Both the position numbers and the translations under genes were made by a program. Source: Chara braunii (Eukaryota > Streptophyta > Charophyceae > Charales > Characeae). Taken from it: a DNA stretch of 22,036 bases. The notes under the pieces were generated by a model, which was given only the letters and a program-made list of their open reading frames with translations, was not told the origin of the DNA and did not search any database. Below are positions 15,671 to 22,036 of this stretch, piece after piece; position 1 is the first letter of the stretch; each line of letters starts with the position of its first letter. The stretch covers positions 306,078 through 328,113 of the forward strand of contig BFEA01000531.1 of assembly GCA_003427395.1 (NCBI GenBank), in the 5' to 3' direction.

Positions 15671-15879
15671 TCAAACCATTCCCTCCCCCCCCCACACATC
15701 CCTGACGCCCGTCCCCAGTTTCATTTTTTTTCTTATCCCTCTACTGCTTTCCTACAGTCTTACCCGGAGTATGGCCCTCGCTCCACTGCTCAACATTCGC
15801 CATGCATTTGGACGCCTTTCTGAACAAGGTGCGTTTCGAGGACTCCAACATTTGGAATGATTTGGGACGATTATGAGCT

Positions 15880-16099
15880 CCAGATACATATACAGTGTTC
15901 TATGGTGGAGCGAGGCCCTATTTCTCCGAACCCGGGGACGATTATGAGCTTTTTTTTTTTTTTTTTTTTAATGGGGAATTATGAGCTACCCGGGGACGAT
16001 TATGAGCTCTTTTTCTTTTTTTTTTTTTTTAAATGGGGAATGATGAGGTCCAGATACATGTATATACAGTGTTCTGTAGTGTAGTGTGGCCTTATTTCT
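15880..16099. repeat. Nested direct repeats with T-rich inserts
   Basis: ccagatacat...acagtgttct...ggcc(c)tatttct occurs at 15880-15925 and 16050-16099 (period about 170 bp). Between them, cccggggacgattatgagct occurs at 15931-15950 and 15989-16008 (period 58 bp), each followed by a long T run and aatgggga. The 15905-15925 part contains the gtggagcgaggcc motif shared with the elements near 2146 and 21322. Confidence 0.8.
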
Positions 16100-16105
16100 T
16101 TAAGA

Positions 16106-16176
16106 AATTGGACCATTTTGCTAATTTACCCTTCTCTGTATCGTTCCAATTTTAACGGATGTCCCCAAGCAAGGAC
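16106..16176 (-). pseudogene. Internally deleted U6 snRNA copy
   Basis: On the minus strand the 5' part matches U6 (gtccttgcttggggacatcc, then gttaaaattggaacgatac and agaga). It then jumps, after an agca remnant of the middle, to the 3' end (aaaatggtccaattt). About 35 bases of the U6 middle are missing. No long A tail is seen at the 3' side. It shares the ccgttaaaattgg variant with the copy at 13307-13406. Confidence 0.8.
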
Positions 16177-16475
16177 AGCGAGGCCCTTTATTTCTTCTAT
16201 TTCTCCCAACCCGTGCTCTCTATTTTTTTGGTCTATTTTTTTTTTTTTTCGTTGATAAATCACAACGTGCTCTCCACTCCTAGGGGGGGGGTACTCACAC
16301 TTACTCTATATTCAAAATGTATCTGACCAAATTTCCGGGCGTACCTGGATGCATCTGACTGCAATCACGTCCACCAATCACTCTCCACTCCCTAGTGCGA
16401 GTATGCTCTTATCCTCTCCCTCCTGTCACCCACCCGTGCCCTCCCTCTGTCCGTGTTCTGCAACCTCCTCTTAGC
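16177..16475. other. No gene seen; C/T-rich repeats begin
   Basis: Starts with agcgaggccctttatttct, another copy of the dispersed gcgaggcc motif. It includes pyrimidine-rich stretches with cccgtgctctct motifs related to the array at 16590-17660. Confidence 0.45.
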
Positions 16476-16588
16476 ACTACCGTCTTCCCCCGAACACAAC
16501 GCATCCCCACTTCGGCTGCACCTGACCGGAAATAAAGCTTGCATACATTCATTACCAGGGTGCGTTATGTTCGGGGGAAGACGGTAGT
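16476..16588. repeat. Long inverted repeat: 28-bp arms, 57-base spacer
   Basis: The left arm 16476-16503 (starting actaccgtcttcccccgaac) and right arm 16561-16588 (ending gggggaagacggtagt) are reverse complements with one mismatch. Pairing extends a few bases both ways with small bulges. It could be a foldback/MITE element or a small-RNA hairpin. No target-site duplication is evident. Confidence 0.85.
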
Positions 16589-16589
16589 C

Positions 16590-17660
16590 GCTGCATTTCT
16601 TGTCCTATAGCCTCCTATTACCCGTGTACAATTCTACGTTACCCATATAATTCTTGTTCTATAGCCTCTTTTTTGATACATAGTTTTATATCCTTTTTCC
16701 TCCTTACCGGTGCTGTCTGCTCTTGTCCTATAGTCACTTTTTCTCCTTACCTGTGCTCTCTGTTCTTGTCCTATAGCCTCCAATTACTCCTGCTACCCGT
16801 ATGCTATTCTTGTTTAATGGCCTCCTGGTTATGCTATTCTTGTTTAATGGCCTCCTTTTTTTTTTTTTTTTTTTTTTTTTGAGTTTTTATATAGCCACCC
16901 TTTTTCTCCTTACCGGTGCTGTCTGTTCTTGTCCTACAGTCTCCTATTCTCCCTACTCGTGCTCACTACTCTTTTCCTATAGCCTCCGATTACTCCTGCT
17001 ACCCGTATTCTTTTTTTTTTCCTTTTTTTCTTTAAAGGATGATGGCCTTGAGGTATTATCATCGGACTAACCAGCCCAGTTAAATTCAATATTGTCTAAT
17101 CTGACATCGGGTGGCCTTTTCAGCCCAGGGTGGCCTTTATTTATTGCCTTCAGGGAACCCCCACCGGCCAGGGGGGAAGGACCGCCGGTAGCAGAGGGAC
17201 CGAGCATCATCTGAGTGGCTACCGTAGTCGCTGTGCCTCCCCGATTAGCCTCCTGTTTTTTTGTTTTTTTAAGTTTTTATGTAGCCTCCCTTTTTCTCCT
17301 TACCGGTGCTGTCTGCTCTTTTCCTATAGCCTCCTATTCTCTCTACCCATGCTATCGCAAAGTCATCTGCGTATCGCACATAGCTAAGACGTCGAAAGTT
17401 CACGTCTGCCACCTCATGCTTGTCCTATTGCTCCTTTAGGATCTCATATATGTATGTGTCCAATTGATGTGCCGTAATGTTGCATAGTAGAGGCGTTAAT
17501 TCGTACGCTTAAGCCTCCTATATATTAACCCCGTGCTGCATTCCTGTTATGTATATATGTATTTGTCCATATATGTAATATGTATTAAGTCCTGAAGCCT
17601 CCTATCTCTCCTTACCCGTGCTCTCTATTTTAGCTCCCACTGTAAGCCTCCTGTCACCTT
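16590..17660. repeat. Degenerate array of a CCTATAGCCTCC-type unit
   Basis: Variants of ttcttgtcctatagcctcc, usually followed by tattactcc and cccgtgctctct, recur at least ten times between 16600 and 17620, interleaved with T runs. The T runs include about 25 T ending at 16880 and a 30-bp exact duplication beginning atgctattcttgtttaatgg at 16801 and 16831. The segment 17030-17220 interrupts the array with unrelated sequence. Open frames here are Leu/Ser/Phe-rich by-products. Confidence 0.75.
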
Positions 17661-18090
17661 ATAATATGGCTACCCACTTCCCCCGATTACAGCACATGGG
17701 CATTATGCACGTTGTATCTGGATCGGACACGTGTCTCGACTTGCATTCATGTTCCATGAAATTATGATGCATAAATGTTTTTCCTGAGATGTCCGTACAT
17801 CTGTACGGACAGATGGACAGATGGACAGATTGCAGGCACATCCGCCTGAAAGACCTGGCCTTTCGATATATAGAATTCTGCCCGTGTGTACAGATGGACT
17901 GAGGTACGGATGTACGGACTTTTTGTACTTGACTCACACTCTTGCGAGCCACCAGGGGGACGGATGGTTAAGGCCAGATCTGAAGAAGAGCTGGCCTGAC
18001 CTGGTCTTTGATATAGTGTGCCGATCCCGACTTGGCCTGTCTGCCTGCATTTGCACCCTGCAGTGTGCATCCCCCGATTGGAAGACCACC
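17661..18090. other. No gene seen; palindrome and short repeats
   Basis: gtccgtacat/ctgtacggac forms a near-perfect 20-bp palindrome at 17791-17810, followed by two or three agatggac units. gacctgg(c/t)cttt...gatata occurs twice, near 17860 and 18000. Open frames on both strands have no recognised product. Confidence 0.5.
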
Positions 18091-18097
18091 TCCCTAT

Positions 18098-18260
18098 CTT
18101 AGCCACAGCCATAGCCAAATAGCCAAAACGCCATAAGCCCATAGCCATATCACTATCCTAGCCACAGCCATAACCATAGCCATAGCCAAAATGCCAACGC
18201 CATAGCCAAAACGCCATAGCCATAGCCATCTCCCTATCTTAGCCACAGCCATAGCCAGAA
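18098..18260. repeat. (CCATAG)n-type hexamer repeat
   Basis: Repeated agccat/agccaaaacgccat units fill about 160 bases. Shorter versions recur at 18380-18390 and 18529-18562, at the start of each larger unit of the tandem array that follows. Confidence 0.85.
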
Positions 18261-18620
18261 CGTTGCCTTGCCTTTCAGGGGTGTTCTTTCCAACTTCCGA
18301 GTGTGACGGCGTCTCTTTCTGAGCAATTGCACCCTGGTGTATCCATAGCCCGACTCTGCCCTACCCTTCTCCCCATCCCAGCCACAGCCATGCCCAAGAA
18401 AGTGCTACCTTCGCCGTGTGTTCTCTAATTGCCAAGTCTGATTGAGTTTCCTTCTGAACAATAATTGCTTTTACTCCTCTTCGGTATTCGTAGCCTGATT
18501 CCAAACCCTTGTCCCCATCCTGCGGGCAGCCACCACCATAGCCACCGCCATAGCCGAAACGCTTCCTTGGCCTTGTGTACTTTCCATCTGCCAAGTCGGA
18601 TCCCCTTTTCCTAAGCAAGT
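18241..18620. repeat. Tandem repeat of about 140-150 bp, three diverged copies
   Basis: Units start agccacagccat at 18241 and 18380 and agccaccaccat at 18529. Each follows with (a)acg..ttgcctt, a gtgt(t/a)ctttcc-type segment, and gccaagtc or similar, then ccccat. Identity is moderate. Confidence 0.65.
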
Positions 18621-18639
18621 GAAGAAGACGGGGAAGATG

Positions 18640-18642
<3 letters not shown>

Positions 18643-18691
<49 letters not shown>
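18643..18691. repeat. (GA)n microsatellite
   Basis: About 24 GA units. No gene start follows; the next 240 bases contain only short open frames. Confidence 0.95.
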
Positions 18692-18692
<1 letters not shown>

Positions 18693-18933
18693 CCTCTTTT
18701 ACTTGTTGGATTTTATTTTGTGTCGTTATAACAGATGGCCTCACCGGGTTTCTACTGGTTGAGAGGCGGTTAACCGAGGCCTCAATTTTCAGATATCTTC
18801 TAATGCCATTTATAACAAAACCCAAGCTTAAGGTCATTTTAACCAAAATTGCCACCAATTCATAGAGTGGAGATCATACTAAGTACTTACAAAAGAAAAA
18901 TTGTCAGTCAGTCCTTACCCCGATTGGTTGGGN

Positions 18934-19022
<89 letters not shown>
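18934..19022. repeat. (GA)n microsatellite with adjacent N
   Basis: About 44 GA units. A single N at 18933 precedes the tract, as at 5113, so the true length is uncertain. Confidence 0.95.
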
Positions 19023-19026
<4 letters not shown>

Positions 19027-19269
19027 CTCGCCGATGAAAGAATAGCTAGACAGGGTTACCTTTGTCGGTATGCTATCTCATCCTCTTCTCATCGTCTTCG
19101 TTCTCCTCTTCCTTCCCCCCCTCCTCCTCCTCCTCTTAGGGTTGAGCTGTCCTGGTCTGCTCTTCAAGTCAAGATCCTGCTCTGCACTTGAACAAGGAAG
19201 AGGACCAGGTTTATTCTGAGCTAGTGTTGACGGCAAATCGAGCCCAGCATCGTGTTTATGTGGCAATTG

Positions 19270-19790
19270 AATGCAAGAGGTAAAGTTAGATAAAGGAAGA
19301 AACGAAAACGAAGGGAAAAAGGGGAAGGACAAAGGTGAAAAATGAACGAAAAGGAAGGACAAGAAGGGAAAGAAGGGAAAGAAAAGATGAGGGATCCGCC
19401 GGTTTGGGCCATCTCTGCACCTAGAGATATTATTCGCAGGCTCTACACCGGAGCTGGGTAGTGGTGGTCCCAGTTCTAAAAAAAAGAAGAAAAAAGTACT
19501 CACAAAAAAAGAAGAAAAACAAAAAGGTGTTGAGGACTGCCCGGGCTCGAGTGCTTTTTTTTTTGGTTTGTTTTTAAGAAAATAATAAAGAGGAAAGAAA
19601 AAGCACGAGAAATGAAGAAAGGTGGAGAGGAAGGAGAGGGAGAAGAGAGAAAGAAATGAAAATGAAGAAAAGAGGAAAAAAAATGGAGAGGAGAGAGGGA
19701 GGGGGAGGAAGGGAGGAAGGGGGCGAGAGAGAGGGAGGGAGGGAGGGATAAAAGGAGGAGAAATGAGAAAATGCGGATGGATGGAGGTGG
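19270..19790. other. Polypurine-biased region
   Basis: Two stretches (about 19277-19390 and 19570-19770) consist almost entirely of A and G on the plus strand. Such tracts can form triplex (H-) DNA. Long Pro/Ser/Phe-rich minus-strand frames (to 249 codons) and Glu/Arg/Lys-rich plus-strand frames are composition artefacts. Confidence 0.8.
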
Positions 19791-19842
19791 ACGTAGAGGG
19801 GAGGGGTATAGGTGGGGAGTGCAGCATTCGTCACCCGAGGAG

Positions 19843-20043
19843 TTTTCGGACTGAATCGAGCCTTGTTTCGGATCAGATACATGGCTGGAAAAAAAAAGGG
19901 ATGTACAGTAAGTCGAAGGGTAGCGTTCCCGCATTTTGTTCATTGTGCAGGCGCTGGGGGTTTGATTCAGCTAAGACCATACTCACACGTGGACTTTTCG
20001 GACTGAATGTAGCCTTATTTTGGTTCAGATACATGGCTGGAAA
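19843..20043. repeat. Direct repeat of about 48 bp, period 152 bp
   Basis: ttttcggactgaat, agcctt, and tcagatacatggctgga occur in order at 19843-19890 and 19995-20043. They form a short dispersed or tandem repeat upstream of the DUF952 gene. Confidence 0.85.
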
Positions 20044-20230
20044 GTCCTAGTGCGACTGCGCCCTAATCAGAGCCCCTGGAAGATTGTTGCTGTCTGGGAC
20101 GTCGTTCTTGGTCCTGGTCCTAATTTCGTATCTGGTCCGGATTTCGGTTCATGGGTTGAACCCTTGTGCCACGTCACTCAACTCGAACAAGGAGCCTCAA
20201 AAAATTCAAGCAAAAAGGATACCACAGAGA

Positions 20231-20236
<6 letters not shown>

Positions 20237-20300
<64 letters not shown>
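20237..20300. repeat. (GA)n microsatellite abutting the DUF952 start codon
   Basis: About 32 GA units ending 10 bases before the ATG at 20311. It probably lies in the 5' UTR or core promoter. Confidence 0.95.
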
Positions 20301-20302
<2 letters not shown>

Positions 20303-20310
20303 CCTGCATC

Positions 20311-20793
20311 ATGGAGTCCCTGTCTACCGCCACCGTCGTTGCAGACAGCGAAAAGGACGCAGTTCCAGTAACAGACCCAGGAACTGAATCAGGACCTGTT
20401 GTTGGTCCAGGTTCAGAGGTCGGTGCAAAGGGACCTGGTCACATTTACAAGATCTCGACAGCAACGGAATGGGGAAAAATTCAGGCAGAGGGAAGGATTA
20501 GTTTCGACGGCGACAGTGCGACTGAACTTGACCGCAAATCGGGCTTTATTCATCTTAGTACTTTCAAGCAACTTGCTGGCACTCTCAAGCTTTTCTTTGC
20601 TGGGCGTTCTGATCTCTACCTGCTGAAAGTGAATACCGACAAAATCGACGGACCGAAATTGAAGTACGAGGGGTCTGCATTTGTCCCTTCTGCGCTTTTT
20701 CCGCATTATTACGGCGACATCCACGTGGCAGCCATCGACGAGGCCACGTCACTGATTGTGGATGAATTCCTCCTCAAGAACGTGGACGGCTAA
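20311..20793 (+). CDS. DUF952 family protein
   Basis: A 160-residue protein. Residues 1-43 are a Ser/Val/Pro/Gly-rich, low-complexity N-terminal extension. The DUF952 domain follows: HIYKISTATEWGKIQAEG (44-61), the signature GFIHLST (78-84), LYLLKVNTDKI (102-112) and SALFPHYYGDI (127-137), matching the family's conserved ends and length. The biochemical role of DUF952 is unknown; it is common in bacteria and present in plants and algae. The start at 20311 is the first ATG after the (GA)n tract. The frame stays open upstream to 20020 only because GA repeats read as Arg-Glu, so an upstream start is unlikely. The stop is TAA. No intron is required. The extension has few acidic residues early on but is not a clear transit peptide. 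Confidence 0.9.
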   Translation: MESLSTATVVADSEKDAVPVTDPGTESGPVVGPGSEVGAKGPGHIYKISTATEWGKIQAEGRISFDGDSATELDRKSGFIHLSTFKQLAGTLKLFFAGRSDLYLLKVNTDKIDGPKLKYEGSAFVPSALFPHYYGDIHVAAIDEATSLIVDEFLLKNVDG

Positions 20794-20891
20794 GTCTGCA
20801 TGTGCGGAATGCGCGTGTTCTACTATTCCTAATTTAGAAATAAGAAAAAACTTAAAAAAAGGGCTTATCCGTTCATTATCCGTTCGTTGGT

Positions 20892-20894
<3 letters not shown>

Positions 20895-20925
<31 letters not shown>
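20895..20925. repeat. T31 homopolymer
   Basis: A pure 31-base T run about 100 bases after the DUF952 stop. It may be the tail of a minus-strand retroposon or a simple run; no element body was recognised to its right. Confidence 0.9.
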
Positions 20926-20926
<1 letters not shown>

Positions 20927-21077
20927 GGTATTCGTAAATAGGGAAGAATGTACTGACCTACAGAACAAATCCTGCTCAAGTACAGTGGTTCCGTTGATGA
21001 CATTTTGTCCAGAGGGGATGAACCTGTTCCTCCAGGTGCTGTGATTACCGTAAGCTCAAATAATTTTTAATCCTTAA

Positions 21078-21313
21078 ATCTCCAATCAATACCTTTCTCG
21101 GCCTTTTGGTTAAGATCAAGTGCACTGTATCTGTTCTGACGAGTTTAATATATCTGATCCGTGGTCCATCGGACCATTGTAAAAATAAAATAAAATAAAA
21201 TAAAATAAAATAAAATAAATAAGAATAAAATAAGAATAAAATAAGAATAAAATAAAATAAAATAAAATAAAAATAAAAATAAAATAAAAATAAAATAAAA
21301 CCTATCTCCAATC
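21078..21313 (+). pseudogene. U2 snRNA retrocopy with A-rich tail and target-site duplication
   Basis: 21089-21177 matches the first ~88 nt of U2 snRNA, beginning exactly at atacctttctcggcc and including ttggttaagatcaagtg, tatctgttct, gagtttaatat and the loop gtggtccatcggaccat. The branch-point-pairing GUAGUA is destroyed (gcactgta), and the Sm site and 3' stem-loops are absent. The sequence then passes into a 120-base A-rich tail of AAAAT/AAATA units (21181-21300). A perfect 10-bp direct repeat atctccaatc flanks the insertion (21078-21087 and 21304-21313). This is a LINE-mobilised retropseudogene. No plant snRNA upstream element is seen. Confidence 0.92.
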
Positions 21314-21321
21314 CTATAGTA

Positions 21322-21450
21322 AAGGCCTCGCTCCACTCCGTTCGAAATGTGCAAAATTAGACTGAATCTTGCGCTAGAACACGCAAAGGTACACTGCACT
21401 CCATATTTTTTTGTCTTTTGTGCATGTGGAGAGGAGTGGGGCGAGGCCTT
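21322..21450. mobile_element. MITE-like element with terminal inverted repeats
   Basis: Ends aaggcctcgctccactcc (21322-21339) and ggagtggggcgaggcctt (21433-21450) are inverted with one mismatch. A weaker inner continuation pairs atgtgcaaaa (21347-21356) with ttttgtgcat (21415-21424). A solo copy of the same arm lies at 2146-2182. The 129-bp element has no coding capacity. A target-site duplication is not clear. Confidence 0.65.
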
Positions 21451-21810
21451 ATCTTTTCTGCTGCCCGCCCGTTATTATGAGCCCAGTTGTACCCCACTGG
21501 CCATCCGCCAACATGATTTGGAATGTATAACGTATGTTGACAAGCGTATTGTCGAGATGCATTCAAAATATTGGCGGATGGCGAGTGGTGCCTTATCTTG
21601 AGATTGTTTTTTGTCCTTTTTTTAAATAGCTCTATCTCCGGCGCGTTAAGGTCGGCCCGCAGTTGTTCTTAGGGAATTAAATTTCCACGGGGCATGCATC
21701 TTCAGCGAAATCAAGACTCGATGCAGATACAGCCCGCCCTAGCGGGAATATCTTAATACTTCCCAAATTGAATTTCCAATCGCTTCGACAGTTAGGGTGG
21801 GTGTTCTAAT
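21451..21810. other. No gene seen
   Basis: Short open frames on both strands without recognisable domains. The sequence appears unique within the window. Confidence 0.5.
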
Positions 21811-22036
21811 AATAGCTGGAACTTGTAACTATCGGGACTCTCCCCTTCCCCCCTTCCCCCCTTCCCCCCTCAACCCCCAACCCCCTTCCCTAGCTGGAAC
21901 TTCACTTTTTCAAGAACCCCGAACTTGTAAATTTATTCAGATTGCCCTCTCTCCCCCCACCCCCTTTCCGTAACTAGAACTTCATTTTATCTACAACCAC
22001 GAACTTGTAAATTTATTCAGATTGCCTCCCCCCGGG
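21811..22036. repeat. 80-bp tandem repeat with C-rich spacers at contig end
   Basis: gaacttgtaaatttattcagattgcc begins at 21921 and again at 22001 (period 80 bp), each followed by C-rich sequence and preceded by tag(c)tggaacttca or taactagaacttca. A more diverged copy starts near 21811 (tagctggaacttgtaact). The contig stops inside the last C-rich spacer, so the array probably continues beyond it. Confidence 0.9.

Noticed and set aside
19078-19943. Long Pro/Ser/Phe-rich minus-strand frames, up to 249 codons
   Set aside because: Overlapping open frames in several phases over a pyrimidine tract are a composition effect.
21089-21177. Functional U2 snRNA gene
   Set aside because: The GUAGUA branch-point recognition sequence, Sm site and 3' stem-loops are missing, and an A-rich tail with target-site duplication marks it as a retrocopy.
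1-22036. CRISPR arrays, prokaryotic operons, rRNA genes
   Set aside because: No regularly spaced conserved repeats with unique spacers, no rRNA sequence, and the gene content is eukaryotic.

Overview
The window looks like a complete small contig or scaffold from a plant-lineage nuclear genome, most likely a streptophyte. It holds a Whirly gene (a family of the green plant lineage), eukaryotic snRNA-derived retrocopies, long (GA)n microsatellites and very sparse genes in repeat-rich DNA. A charophyte alga such as Chara is my best guess, but this is an inference. The sequence starts in a 29-base T run, ends in a C-rich tandem repeat, carries single N bases beside two (GA)n tracts, and contains two library-adapter junctions. 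It therefore shows draft short-read/mate-pair assembly character.

Four coding regions are convincing, all on the + strand and all single open frames: an RNase H-domain protein (2803-3285), a Maf-family nucleotide pyrophosphatase (5230-5916), a Whirly single-stranded-DNA-binding protein with a probable organelle presequence (11764-12567), and a DUF952 protein (20311-20793). They do not form an operon or an obvious pathway. The Maf and DUF952 start codons lie just downstream of long (GA)n tracts. The 3' end of the Whirly gene has been partly duplicated in tandem and has decayed.

The most interesting region is 9200-10570. It contains an intact type III hammerhead ribozyme (10207-10266) and a degenerate direct-repeat copy 849 bases upstream, with further broken copies on the minus strand (10461-10570 and 13621-13706). 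Two hammerheads in direct repeat enclosing about 0.85 kb is the layout of plant retrozymes, which are non-autonomous circular-RNA retroelements. Neither a primer-binding site nor complete LTRs could be recognised.

A second theme is snRNA retroposition. There is a truncated U2 copy with an A-rich tail and a 10-bp target-site duplication (21078-21313), a near full-length U6 copy with a 26-base poly(A) tail (13281-13406), and an internally deleted U6 copy (16106-16176).

The rest is tandem repeats of many periods, inverted repeats, small MITE-like elements and microsatellites. Two copies of a 38-bp Tn5-mosaic-end junction (8034-8071 and 15230-15267) are sequencing-library artefacts, so sequence order across these points is not secure.
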